Positions 9,541-19,202 of a stretch of DNA of 64,000 bases are shown in pieces; position 1 is the stretch's first letter; each line of letters starts with the position of its first letter. A model generated the notes under the pieces. That model ran no database searches. It saw only the letters and a program-made list of their open reading frames with translations, and had not been told where the DNA came from. The position numbers were made by a program, and so were the translations under genes. The DNA comes from Bettongia penicillata ogilbyi. Lineage: Eukaryota; Chordata; Mammalia; Diprotodontia; Potoroidae. The stretch covers positions 1,386,501 to 1,450,500 of the forward strand of contig JAJHZJ010000693.1 in NCBI GenBank assembly GCA_023548195.1, given 5' to 3'.

Positions 9541-9584
9541 CTAGTTCCACAAGCATTTATTACATTATTATTATTACATCATTA

Positions 9585-11178
9585 CATTGTCCTGTGACAA
9601 TCACAAGCGGGTCTCTCTCTTAGTCATTGCTGAGAAGATTCTTGCTAGAGTTCTCCTTAATAGGCTGATCCTTCACCTGGAAGGTGGTCATCTACCGGAG
9701 AGCCAGTGTGACTTCAGAAAGGACAGAGGAACAGTTGATATGGTGTTTGCTGCCCAACAACTCCAGGAGAAATGCCAGGAGGAGAGCAGAGGTCTGTACA
9801 CAATGTTTATAGATCTGATCAGGGCCTTTGACACTGTTAGGCATGAGGGCTTATGGAAAATTATGTCAAAATTTGGTTGCCCAGAGAAGTTCATCAGTGT
9901 TGTACATCAATTTCATGATGCCATGTTTGCCTGGGTTCAGGATAGTGGACAATGCTCTCGTGCCTTCCCAGTCAGTCACCAGTGGAGTGAAACAGGGCTG
10001 TGTGCTTGCTCCCATGCTTTTTAGCATGATGTTTTCAGCCATGATGTCAAATGCTTTCAATGAGGATGAACGCGGCATCAGAGTTAACTACTGTACTGAT
10101 GGTAAGTTCTTCAGTTTGAAAAGGTTGCAAGCTAAGGCCAAAGAGGAGGGAGTGCTGGTGCCTGATTTTCTGTTTGCAGATGATTGTGCGCTCAATGCAG
10201 CCTCTGAAGCTGAGATGCAACAGAGTGTGGATCAATTCTCTGCTGCCTGTGTTCATTTTGGCCTAATAATTAACCCCAAGAAAACACAGGTGCTCCATCA
10301 ACTACCACCACACCATCCATACATGGAACCATTGGTTACAGCAAATGGAGAAGTTTTGAATGCTGTGGATAAGTTACCTTGGTAGTATACTTTCCAGGGA
10401 TGTACATATTGACAATGAGGTTGATGCATGCATTGCCAGAGCTAGTTCAGTGTTTGGGAGGCTCTGAATAAAAGTTTGGGAGAAAAGAGGTATTAGACTA
10501 ACTACCAGACTGAAGGTCTACAGAGCTGTTGTGCTGACCTCATTGCTGTATGCCTGTGAAACATGGACAGTCTACCAGTGCCATGCCAGGAAACTGAATC
10601 ACTTCCATTTGAACTGTCTTAGGAAGATTCTGAGGATCACCTGGCAGGATAAGGTACCAGACACTGAAGTCCTTGCTCAAACTAAACTGTCAAGCATTCA
10701 AACTATGCTTCAAGAGAGAGCAACTCTGATGGGCTGGCCATGTTGTTTGAATGCAAAATGTATGCTTGCCAAAAAGACTATTTTATGGAGAACTCCCATG
10801 GGGCAGGAGATCACATAGTGACCAGAAGAAACAATACAATGACACTCTCAAGGTCTCTCTCAAGAACTTTGGATTTGACTGAGCAATATGGGAGACACTG
10901 GCACAGGCCCACTCAGCACAGCATGCCCGCATCAGAAAGGGCACTGTGCTCTTTGAGCAAAGCAGAATTGAGGCAGCACAAAGTAAACGTAGGATGCCCA
11001 GATTTGGAGTAACCACCCCAAATATTCACACGGACTATCAGTGTCCAAACTGTGGTAGAGCATTCCAAGCTCATATTGGTCTGATCAGCCACAGTCAGAC
11101 ACATTGAAATTGACCTTATCATAATGATGTCATTTTGGTCCTTTTGGAGAAGGAAAGACGTCAACCAAACCAAACCAA
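9585..11178 (+). mobile_element. RTE-clade LINE, 5'-truncated relic
   Basis: About 1.6 kb of a non-LTR retrotransposon of RTE type. It starts within the reverse-transcriptase domain, so the endonuclease part is missing, and runs to the true 3' end. The 3' end is short: the stop at 11105, then ATGATGTCATTTTGGTCCTT, then AACCAAACCAAACC. That end resembles the tails of the WSINE/MAR4-type SINEs in this window, which fits SINE mobilisation by RTE machinery. The element is disabled by frameshifts and stops. Confidence 0.85.
9587..11107 (+). pseudogene. RTE reverse-transcriptase ORF, frameshifted
   Basis: The degenerate ORF encodes the copying enzyme of an RTE LINE. Motif A is FIDLIRAFDT (9806-9835). 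Motif B is SGVKQG (9981-9998), with GCVLAP after it. The catalytic motif C is FADD (10173-10184). Further on come SLLYACETWT (about 10538-10568), TWQDKVPDTEVL and, at the C-terminus, a C-X2-C...H-X3-H finger-like end (CPNC at 11042-11053, HSQTH just before the stop at 11105). Breaks seen: a frameshift between motifs A and B, explained by a tandem AGTC duplication at 9970-9977; another near 10374; a stop near 10465; another shift near 10735 and a stop near 10880. It cannot make an active protein. Confidence 0.85.
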
Positions 11179-11249
11179 TTACATTAAAATGTGTCTTGTT
11201 TATGGTTACTGTTTTTCTAAAAACTAATCTGCATTCTATCTTCCCCCTT

Positions 11250-11391
11250 CTCTATTCTCCCCCTCCTCTCTCTCTTTCTGTATCTCTGTCTCTGTCTCTT
11301 TCTGTGTCTCCCTTTGTCTCTGTCTCCATCTGTCTGTCTGTCACACGCACACACACACACACACACCACCACCACCACCACCACTACCACC
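11250..11391. repeat. Compound TC/TCTG, AC and CCA microsatellite
   Basis: TC/TCTG-rich to 11341, then (AC)n at 11342-11366, then (CCA)n at about 11367-11391. Confidence 0.9.
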
Positions 11392-11519
11392 TTTTCCCCT
11401 GTGCTAAGAACTCTTACAAAGTCAGACAGGATTAGAAAGAGAAGCTTCGTGACAAATCTCCAAACATAGCTCACATCTTTGAAGTTCTTTCCCAGCACTC
11501 ACTCTGTGGAGCAGGTAGA

Positions 11520-11760
11520 ACAAGTGTTTTTATTACAGTCATTTAATAGATGAAGAAACTGAGATTCTGAAGAGCTGGTGACCTGCCCAGGTGGAGGTCC
11601 CACAAGGGGCAGCCTGGGAGCAGAGGCAGCAGCCAACTGAATGGTTTCAAACATGGAGACCCAGGAGGGACCTTGAAAACTGATTTTATGCACAAGAAAA
11701 CCTGAAGTCCAGAGACAGAAAGTGAGTTGCCCAAGGTCATAGGTTGCATTCCATTTAATA
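11520..11760 (-). mobile_element. MIR/MIR3-type SINE remnants
   Basis: GATGAAGAAACTGAGATTCT, TGACCTGCCCAGG, and again GAGGGACCTTGAAAACTGAT and GAGTTGCCCAAGGTCATAGG suggest two overlapping antisense CORE-SINE remnants. Confidence 0.5.
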
Positions 11761-11799
11761 GCCTCCATGTTTCTCTCTAGGAACACAAGGAACTTCAGG

Positions 11800-12255
11800 G
11801 AAATGTAGGGAAGAGACTCGAATTTCTGCTAGAGTTGGCTGTAAATTCAGGTTTCAAGATCTATCTTCTGATATATATTTGTGGTATGACCCAGACAAGT
11901 CACTGAATCCCTCATTGTCCCCAGACAACTCTCTAGCCTAGGGCTATAAACTGCAGTAACTTCGGATAGTTAACAAGCATTTATTAAGCACCTACTGTGT
12001 GCCAGGTGCCATGCTAAGCACTGAGGATACAAAGAAATGTAAAAGACAGTCCCTCCCTTCAACGAGCTCATAGTTTAATGGGGAAGATGAAACACAAGCA
12101 ACCCTGTAAAAACAAGCTATAGACAGGGTAGATTAGAGAAAGTCCAGAGGGATGCCACTGGCATAAGAGGGAATTGGGAGAAACTGACAGCTCACCTTGG
12201 TAGAGAGAATTTCCTGACCTTAAACTTTCCTATACCAATAAAATAAGAGGTTCTT
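11800..12255 (+). mobile_element. Marsupial SINE, split by L2
   Basis: The head ends in TGACCCAGACAAGTCACTGA, then ACAACTCTCTAGCCTAGGGC and AACTGCAGTAACTT at 11930-11960. The tail resumes after the L2 insert at about 12188 (CTCACCTTGGTAGAGAGAAT, CTATACCAATAAAATAAGAG). The same tail type is seen at 24885-25110. Confidence 0.6.
11968..12185 (-). mobile_element. L2 3' end inserted between SINE halves
   Basis: CAAGCATTTATTAAGCACCT, GTGTGCCAGGTGCCATGCTA, GGATACAAAG, and AGGGTAGATTAGAGAAAGTC are antisense L2. Confidence 0.75.
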
Positions 12256-12324
12256 TCCCTGTTCCTTTTCTGGAAATGGCATTCTAGATCTCTTCCCATT
12301 TCAGGCATAAAATAAATGTTTATT

Positions 12325-12465
12325 GAATTGATCCTAGAACTGCTACTTGCTAGTCATGTGACTTTGGGCAAGTCACTGGGTGTCAGTTTCCTCAAGTGTA
12401 AAATGAGGCTATTGGACCCAATGGCTTCCAAGATTCCTCTCAGGTCTAAACCTTTGAGATTTCCA
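12325..12465 (+). mobile_element. MIR3/THER2 SINE
   Basis: GTGACTTTGGGCAAGTCACT, GTTTCCTCAAGTGTAAAATG, then CAAGATTCCTCTCAGGTCTA. Confidence 0.75.
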
Positions 12466-12469
12466 CCAG

Positions 12470-12885
12470 GTCTCCACTGCTCACACTCCAATCATTTTGT
12501 CACATAATCCTCCCGTGATGAAGCACCTCCTAATTATCACAAAATCATTTTCATTAGTTATAATAAAACCTTACACTCATATGTCATTTTTTTCTTTCTA
12601 AAGAACTCTCTATCTCCTGCCTAATGAATAGTGTTGGAATCGACATAATGAAGTGTCTGCCCTGCTTGTACCCAATGGGGAAAATGTTTTTTCTCCTGAC
12701 CGTTGGCAAAGGAGGGGCAAGAAACAAACCAAGAATCCTATGTTGACAATTCACCCTGGTTTCAGTTCTGTTTTTCTCAATGATGCCTCTAACTGGAACA
12801 CCCCCATTGACACTGACCCTGCCCCCCATCCCAAAAAGACACCACACAAGTAGAGCCATACACTGGCTCTCAAGTTAGATGATTA
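12470..12885. other. Unique noncoding stretch
   Basis: Nothing recognised. Open frames on both strands at 12584-12859 overlap and lack domains. Confidence 0.4.
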
Positions 12886-12887
12886 CT

Positions 12888-13028
12888 AAGGGACCTCATT
12901 TTACAAATAAGGAAACTGAGGTCTAGAGAGGTTAACTGATTTACCCAGGGACATAAGGGCCCCATGCTAGTCAGGGCTAGCTCTAAGGTCTAAGCCCAGC
13001 ACTCTATCTTCTCTACTACACTGCCTCT
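12888..13028 (-). mobile_element. MIR3/MIR SINE
   Basis: GGGACCTCATTTTACAAATA, GGAAACTGAGGTCTAGAGAG, TTACCCAGGGACATAAGGG and CACTCTATCTTCTCTACTAC are antisense CORE-SINE. Confidence 0.75.
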
Positions 13029-13034
13029 CCTAAC

Positions 13035-13110
13035 TGCAAAGAAAGAGAGACATAGAGAGATTCAGACAGAAACAGACAGAGACAGACAGAGAGAGAGAGG
13101 AGCACAGCAA
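13035..13110. repeat. GACA/GAGA simple repeat
   Basis: Imperfect GACAGA and GAGAGA units. Confidence 0.85.
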
Positions 13111-13940
13111 GGAAATGGCACTTCAGAGAAACCTGACAGATGTGTATCATTTCTAGACTCCTTCCAGAGTGCTAGAAGCAGATTTTCACATTACAGGAGC
13201 TGCAGGATACTCAGAGATCCGTGCCAAAAGTGGCACTCTCCCCACGGGGACCCCAGCATGCTTTCTGGAGGGAAATGGTACAACTGGAGATGCCATATTG
13301 CCAATGGGGGCCCACAGTGGCGATTCTGACCGCTTGTGTTCACGGTGGATCCCAGAGCCCTTTTCATGGGAGTTGGGTTGTTCCATCCAGCCCGCATCCT
13401 GGCCCAGGTCCAATTCAGGTAATTACTTTCTGCCTCTCTGAATTCCCCCTGCCGTCTGGGTTGGATACAGTACTTTTCCCCCTTCGTTTTCATAGCCTGA
13501 AAATGCAATATAATGATGCTCTGCCCTACTTAACAGCTGCCTAGCTTGCCTCTAGAAACACGAGGAGCTCAGGGGGAGGAGAGGGAGGAGAATGGAATTC
13601 TGGTGGGGGCCCGTGTTCCCAGCAGACAAGGCCATGGACAGGCCAAAACCCCCAGTTCATGGCCAGAACCTTCCAGCTACCTTCTAGCACCTGAAGTCTC
13701 CACACTTGCTGTCAGCCCAGTTAGAGATTGGACTCTGGAGAAAGAGGTAAAGGCAAGGCAAAGGGCAGTAATTCCAGCAATGATTCCCACAGGATGAAGA
13801 TACTTCCAGAAGAAGATACTTTCTGCCCACAGTTTAAAATGCAACATTCAAGGTGTTGAGTTTTTCATAAGCGGGGGATGGGCGTGGAGTGCAGAGCTAC
13901 ATGCCTGTGTTCTGTTTTGAGAGCTTGACTCTGGAGACAG
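13111..13940. other. Unique block, possible conserved element
   Basis: No transposon seen. A stretch at 13197-13415 is bounded by TTTTCACATTACAG on the left and CAATTCAG/GTAATT on the right, and it is open in frame. However, other frames on both strands are open over the same bases, so I do not call an exon. Confidence 0.3.
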
Positions 13941-13945
13941 CAAGG

Positions 13946-14040
13946 ACCTTAGAGGTCATTTTACAAAGGAGGAAAGCGAGGCATAGAGAAGGATTCCCAC
14001 AGTTTCATGTCCATATATAAGTCAAGATTTGGAGTCCAGT
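13946..14040 (-). mobile_element. MIR3 fragment
   Basis: GGACCTTAGAGGTCATTTTA, CAAAGGAGGAAAGCGAGGCA and GTCAAGATTTGGAGTCCA are decayed antisense MIR3. Confidence 0.6.
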
Positions 14041-14184
14041 GTAGTCTGGTCAATAAAGGGTCAGTCTTTGAGTCCAGGATGCCTGGGTGCAACACCTACC
14101 TCTGATAGAAACCAGGAAATAAGCATGTACAAGTGACCCCCTCTCAGTGAAGTGGGTAACTCCTAAAAGACTGCTCACTGGTTA

Positions 14185-14412
14185 TCTTTCCACCAGTTGT
14201 TTCCCTCTGCCCACTCTTCCCTCCAGCAAAACTGACCTTCTGACTGTCCCTCACCCCCACCATTCCATGTCTCCTCCCTGCTGCCTTCAGAGTTCAATTC
14301 AAACATCACCTGCTCCTGGGAGATCTTTCCTGATTCCCATGTTACCAACTGTTTTATGTATTTATACACATGTCCCCCTTCCCCCACTGGAATAGATCCT
14401 TGAGGGTCATAG
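14185..14412 (+). mobile_element. L2 3' end
   Basis: CAGAGTTCAATTCAAACATC, ACCTGCTCCTGGGAGATCTT, TCCTGATTCCCATG, ACACATGTCCCCCTTCCCCC and CTTGAGGGTCATAG follow the L2 3' UTR order on the plus strand. Confidence 0.75.
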
Positions 14413-14435
14413 ATCTAGAGCAGGTTTCCCACCCC

Positions 14436-14577
14436 TGCTCTAGAGCTAGAGATTTAGAGCTGAAAGAGATCTAGCTTCATTTTCCAGATAAGGAGACTGA
14501 GATCTCAAAAGAGGAAGGTCACACACAGAGTAAGTGTCAGGGGTGGGATTTGAACCCAGGTCCTCTGACTGTAGCCT
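14436..14577 (-). mobile_element. MIR3/THER2 SINE
   Basis: GATTTAGAGCTGAAAGAGAT, CCAGATAAGGAGACTGAGAT and GGGATTTGAACCCAGGTCCT are antisense MIR3 in order. Confidence 0.8.
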
Positions 14578-14705
14578 AGTACAATACCTGGAACATAGGA
14601 CGTGGGTCATAATTGCTTATTGAGTGATTGGTCAGTTGAATTATAGAGACACTTTGCCTGAGGGAGCTCCCCACTAGAATTTCCCAGACCAATGAAATAA
14701 CAGAT
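14578..14705 (+). mobile_element. L2 terminus and SINE tail fragments
   Basis: ATACCTGGAACATAGGACGT with TTGCTTATTGAGTGATTG resembles an L2 terminus. CTCCCCACTAGAATTTCCCA with ACCAATGAAATAACAG resembles the marsupial SINE tail seen at 12188. Confidence 0.45.
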
Positions 14706-14719
14706 GATAGATATATAAG

Positions 14720-15308
14720 AATAATTCCAAAGTGTCTGAATCTTGGGGTATAATAACATGGATTTCCAAAGAAGAATTTTAAAATCAGTAAATTGTTTAG
14801 AGCTGCGGGTTTGTGCAGGAGGCATGGAACAGTCTCTCCATGGCTTGGATTCTACCCTGCCTCCTATGGGGGCTGCCTCAGTTTAGGGCAGAGGAGAGGA
14901 AGCTTCAGTCTCAGCAGCCTGAGGCCACCCCCAGAACTCTGTCCTCCTTCTCCTTTGTCTTTTTCACAGAAGTGAAAGGTTCTGGGGCCCCAAGCGCCTG
15001 CCTCTGCACCGCCTGGGGCCCCCCTCGCTGATCTACTGCCTGCTGCCAAGGCTCCCAGTACAGTCTGCTTGTGGTTGATGACTCAAAAGGGAAGAGATTC
15101 TAAAATAAACAGTCTGACAGTCACAGGCAGGAGCCCCCGCTGTCTGGGTGACAGCCCTCCGGGCTTGGAATCAGGAAATGTGCGATCTAGAACAAGATCC
15201 CTAAGCAGCCCGCTCTGCCTCTTGAGGCAGGAGGCAACTCTCCAAGGAAAAGAGGGAACAGCCCATGAAGCCAGGGCTTAGTCAGCACAAGTTGGATGTG
15301 CATCCAGA
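14720..15308. other. Unique, GC-moderate noncoding stretch
   Basis: No repeat recognised. The 14840-15050 part is C/G-rich and open in several frames on both strands, so the frames are not informative. Confidence 0.35.
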
Positions 15309-15309
15309 A

Positions 15310-15519
15310 GAGCTGGGAAGGACCTTAGAACAAGGAATGTCAGGGATGTCAGGGAATGTCAGGGCTGGGAGGGCCCTTAGAACATGGAATGCCAGAGCTG
15401 GGAGGGGTCTTAGAACAGGGGATGTCAGAGCTAGGAGGGGGCTTCGAACAGAATGTCAGAAACAGGAAGGGTCTTAGAACAGGGTGACAGAGCTGGAAAG
15501 AGTCTTAAAGCATGGAACG
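15310..15519 (+). repeat. Minisatellite B, 33-bp unit, ~6 copies
   Basis: The clearest array of the family. Successive units read AGCTGGGAGGGGTCTTAGAA then CAGGGGATGTCAG, with variants such as AGCTAGGAGGGGGCTTCG and AAACAGGAAGGGTC. Some units are shortened to 10 or 19 bp. A 33-bp period keeps frame, so plus-strand frames give an 11-residue repeat that is not a real protein. It runs into MIR3 sequence at 15520. Confidence 0.85.
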
Positions 15520-15625
15520 ATTGAACTCTAACGGACGTCGGAGACCATGCGTCACACCCCCTCGTTTACAGACAAGAGCACTTGAGGCTCTCCACATCAT
15601 TGACTGAGAATCCTCTGTACTTGGT
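15520..15625 (-). mobile_element. MIR3 remainder after minisatellite B
   Basis: CGGAGACCATGCGTCACACC, CCCTCGTTTACAGACAAGAG continue the antisense MIR3 consensus at the point where the array stops. It retains several CpGs. Confidence 0.6.
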
Positions 15626-15894
15626 GCCGAGTTAGGCTCATCTCCAAAGACACTTTACTTTCCCTGGTGATACAGACCTGGAAAGTGAGGATGTCAGCAC
15701 TTGCCCAGATCATAATATTGTGACACCAACCGCTGAGCCCCAAGGCTCTGCAGGTGCCTGTGGCTGCTGATCTCGGCTCAGGCAGAGCCCTAGGGCCTCA
15801 GGCTTCTGATGAACTCACTATGTGGGCTCCGGAAGTCACCCCCCCTCCTCAACCCCCTCTCCAAAGAGCCGCTGGGGTGTCATTGAAAGACCGC

Positions 15895-16035
15895 TGCCTT
15901 CCCTTCAGAGAAGCCAGGTGCAAGTCCCATGGCAGCCGCTGCCTACTTGTGTGTTCCTGGGCAAGAGGCCTCAGTTTCCTTATCTGCAAATTGAGGATGG
16001 TGATATTATCTGCCCGCCTCCACTAGTGTCTTCTG
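15895..16035 (+). mobile_element. MIR/THER1 SINE
   Basis: TTGTGTGTTCCTGGGCAAG, CTCAGTTTCCTTATCTGCAA and GATATTATCTGCCCGCCTCC. Either side (15626-15894 and 16036-16261) nothing else is recognised. Confidence 0.65.
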
Positions 16036-16261
16036 CTGCCTCATCATGATTTGGCAATGACCATGAGTTTGGGATTGTTTTGAGTGTTTTCAGTTGCAGT
16101 CTTAAAGACTATCAATGAAAATAAACCAATAAATAGATACAGGAAAGGATAAAATTTTACAAACTTTAACGTTTATTGAGGGAGAACCAAATGATTCAAT
16201 AATAAAGAAGGAAAAGTTTTTATTTTCTGTCCTCATTCCAGATCTTTTTAAATTTCTATTA

Positions 16262-16443
16262 TTTCTGACTTTGTTTTCTTTCTCTCATTCCTTCCTTGTT
16301 TGCCTGTTCCTTTTCTTCCCTTCTTCCCCTCCCTCCCTTCCTTTGTTTCTCCTTCCTTCTTTCCTCCCTCTTCTCTCTCTGTCTCTCCCTCTCCCTCTCT
16401 CTTTTTGTCTTTGTCTCTCTTTCTCTGTCTCTGTCTATCTCTG

Positions 16444-16497
<54 letters not shown>

Positions 16498-16562
16498 CCT
16501 CTCTTTCTGTCTCTCTCTCTGTCTCTGTCTGTCTGTCTGTCTCTCTCTCTCTCCTCTTCCTT
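16262..16562. repeat. 300-bp polypyrimidine tract with (CT)n core
   Basis: Nearly all C/T, with about 25 perfect CT units at 16445-16495. The serine/leucine-rich open frames on the plus strand are artefacts of this tract. Confidence 0.95.
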
Positions 16563-16589
16563 CCTTTTGTCTTCTTTGGTCTACCTTCT

Positions 16590-17145
16590 ATCTCATTCTC
16601 AGGGTCCATAGGGTGTTCAGAAGGTGGCACTTCTGGTGTGAGGGTTTGCCAAGCTCCTTTCAGGGCTACTCATTCACCTTGGCACTCACCTGATAAACCC
16701 AATTCTCACCTGCAGCTCCAAGAAGTTGTAGCCTGCGCAGTGGCCACACCCAGATAACACAGTCTCCCCAGACGGGCTAAACCAGGTCAAGGGGAGCTGA
16801 TGGGCCTCAAACTTGTAGGTGAGGTAGGAAGATATTTATCCCACGCTTGTGAAGACTTTCCCCTGGAGAAATGGACTGATGAAAACAATTTGTTCCAAGG
16901 CCATGGAGGCAACTGAAGCAGGTGCTGTGGAGTGCTTGGAACTTAGTCAGATGTCAAAGACACCAAGGGCATCCATTATACCCCTATCATCGACAGTCAT
17001 CCTGACTTATATCTTGCCACTGGACTTCAATGACTCTGGAATAAAGAGTGAGACAGAGGACTTTGTGTAGCTCCACCTCACTTAAATCTAATTCACCCAC
17101 AAATGAAGACATCACCTTGTGGTCCTCTCCAAAAATTAAAGACAA
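16590..17145 (+). mobile_element. MAR4-like long marsupial repeat
   Basis: GTGAGGGTTTGCCAAGCTCC, AGCTCCAAGAAGTTGTAGCC, GAGCTGATGGGCCTCAAACT, CATGGAGGCAACTGAAGCAG, then GTGCTTGGAACTTAGTCAGA and the end GTGGTCCTCTCCAAAAATTA with ACAAACAAC. The 3' half matches 24496-24722. The end resembles the RTE 3' terminus. Family name from memory. Confidence 0.65.
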
Positions 17146-17154
17146 ACAACATCT

Positions 17155-17197
17155 GCCTCTGTCTCTGTCTCTCTGTCTTTGTCTGTGTCTCTGTCTG

Positions 17198-17270
<73 letters not shown>

Positions 17271-17303
17271 CTCCTCCTCCTCCTCCTCCTCCTCCTCCTC
17301 CCT
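17155..17303. repeat. (CT)n followed by (CTC)n
   Basis: TCTG-rich, then about 32 perfect CT units at 17203-17266, then about 12 CTC units to 17303. It begins exactly where the MAR4-like element ends. Confidence 0.95.
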
Positions 17304-17595
17304 CCAAGCCCAATATCAAGCAAAGCCTTGGTCTTTCCAGTCCACCAGTGACGAGCTGTGCCTATGACTTACAGACTAACCCATCTTCTTGCCACATTGA
17401 AGGTTGATTGTTAAATTTTCAGTGTGAGCATTTATACCTCAGAAACTGGCAAATGCTACAAATCAAGGTTTTGTGGATTGTGTACACTTAAGAAAGTGAT
17501 GGAAAAAATTCATAATGAGGATTAAACTTAAAAGTGTGTCTGGTCTTTTTTTTTCCTTCAAGAAAGTCAATCATTAAACACGAAGCAGTATATCC
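17304..17595. other. Unique stretch
   Basis: Nothing recognised. Confidence 0.4.
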
Positions 17596-17667
17596 CTACC
17601 CCAGAGAGCTGAATCAACTTTCGACGACTCCCTATTAGTTAAAGAAGGCTTGTATAGAAGTAGAAGA
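17596..17667 (+). repeat. 72-bp direct duplication, copy 1
   Basis: From CTACCCCAGAGAGCTGAATC to AGAAGTAGAAGA. It matches 18271-18342 at 69 of 72 positions without gaps. Two of the three differences are CpG here and CpA in the other copy (TCGACGAC against TCAACAAC), so this copy keeps the older state. Confidence 0.95.
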
Positions 17668-17704
17668 CATCCGTGCCTAGTTGGCAGGAGTGATGTGGGG
17701 TGTA

Positions 17705-17900
17705 TACAACAGCAGGTACAGTGGAGAGTTCTAGGCTTAGAATCTGGAAGAGTTGAGTTCAAATCCTGTGTCAGAAAATGACTAGCTGTGCGACTCTAGG
17801 CAAGTCACCCTACTCCTATCAGCCACAGTTTTCCTCAAATAAGGGGGTTGAATCTGATGGCCTCTAAGTTCCCCTCTAGCTTCAAGTTTATGATTGTATG
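17705..17900 (+). mobile_element. MIR3/THER2 SINE
   Basis: GTACAGTGGAGAGTTCTAGG, TTGAGTTCAAATCCTGTGTC, CGACTCTAGGCAAGTCACCC, then GGGGGTTGAATCTGATGGCC, TCTAAGTTCCCCTCTAGCTT. Confidence 0.8.
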
Positions 17901-18059
17901 AAATACTAGATATCATTCTATAATTGCATGGTTGTGGCCGCTCTTTTCAACAATGCAGGTCATGAGGCTACTAACCTACTCATGAATGTCCACCCACCAT
18001 CCTAAGGAAGGGAAGCATCCTCTATATCTCCTGACATTTTGTGGATTCTGACGGACAAT

Positions 18060-18165
18060 GCAGGCTGTCCATTCATTCCCCCATCAAGTTAATTAAGCAC
18101 CTATTATGTGCTAAGAGATACAAAGACAAAAGTGAAATAACCCCTGCCTTCAAGGAACTCTTGTG
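18060..18165 (-). mobile_element. L2 3' end, short
   Basis: TTAATTAAGCACCTATTATG, GATACAAAGACAAAAG and CCCCTGCCTTCAAGGAACTC. Confidence 0.65.
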
Positions 18166-18270
18166 TATACTCTCTCTTTCTTGTTTCTTCTAACCGTCAC
18201 TCTCACCACATGACTTGCCTGACTTTCTCCTCCCGTATACCTTTCTCTGATGGCCTCCCTTAGGCCACTT

Positions 18271-18342
18271 CTACCCCAGAGAGCTGAAGCAACTTTCAAC
18301 AACTCCCTATTAGTTAAAGAAGGCTTGTATAGAAGTAGAAGA
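18271..18342 (+). repeat. 72-bp direct duplication, copy 2
   Basis: Ungapped partner of 17596-17667, 675 bp downstream. The sequence just outside the 72 bp does not match. Confidence 0.95.
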
Positions 18343-18469
18343 TCCATCAATTCTTAACTATTCACGTTGACTATGGGCCTGTGCAGTGCTATTTGGATGG
18401 TGCTCAGCTTTGATTCTTTGGAGACTCTGGGATTCACACTATCACCAGCAGAATATTGTTGAGGAAGGA

Positions 18470-18715
18470 AGACAGTAAAGACGGAAGGGAGGGAAAGGGT
18501 GGGAGTAAAAGAAAGGAAGAAAAGAAAGAAAATGAGAAAGAAAAAGGCAAGAGAGAAAAAAGGAAGAAGAAAAGAGGAGAAAAAGAAAATGTGAAAGAAA
18601 GAAAAATAACAGAAAGACTGAAAGAATGAAGGAAAGGAAAGGAAAGAAAAAGAAAGAAAGCAAAAAGAAATGAAGGAAAAAATGAAAGAAAGAAGGAAAA
18701 AGAGATGAAGCTTTG
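18470..18715. repeat. GAAA/GGAA purine tract
   Basis: About 245 bp nearly all A/G with irregular GAAA and GAAG units. The phenylalanine/leucine-rich minus frames are artefacts. Confidence 0.9.
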
Positions 18716-19200
18716 ATTCAGAAAGAATGGGATCATTAAAAAGTCAGTTATAAATCATTTTCATTGCTACTAAGAACCCATTTCCTTCGTGTTCTATAGG
18801 CTACAAATATTAGCTGTTTGATTAACTCAAAGCCTCCTGGCATCCCTTCAACCCTACCTCTGCTGCGGGATGGTGGGGGTGATGGTGAGGGTTTTCATTT
18901 GGGATGAGATGTGGGGAGATTTTTAAAGAGGTTTAAAAGATTTTCTCATGGATACTGAGTGCCCCCAGAGCCCTATTAAGGGTGGGTACAAGACAATATC
19001 TGTTTCCTGAAAAAAAGTAACTGTAGTAAAATTTACTTCCTCCAGAAAGTTGTAAATTACTGATGGCTCTCATATTTCTGGATGTATTTTCCTTCAGCTG
19101 GTGAACTCCAGCTCTATGTAGATATCAGAACCATGAAATTCAGATTTGGGGGTAGGAGGTGATTGTTAGCGTGTTAAGTTCACTAGGGAACCTTGGTTTC
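18716..19200. other. Unique noncoding stretch
   Basis: Nothing recognised. Confidence 0.4.
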
Positions 19201-19202
19201 TA

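Noticed and set aside
13197..13415. Exon-like segment between an acceptor-like and a donor-like site
   Set aside because: Open in several frames on both strands, no recognisable protein family, non-consensus donor (GTAATT).
15265..15477. Plus frame with an 11-residue repeat
   Set aside because: The 33-bp minisatellite period is a multiple of three, so the frame stays open without coding.
16259..16757. Several overlapping frames of 100-153 codons
   Set aside because: Low-complexity translation of the CT tract in three plus frames and one minus frame.
17048..17407. Serine/leucine/proline-rich frames
   Set aside because: Translation of (CT)n and (CTC)n.
17596..18342. Direct repeats as a pair of LTRs
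   Set aside because: Only 72 bp, no terminal TG..CA, no primer-binding site or polypurine tract, and the spacer holds older repeats.
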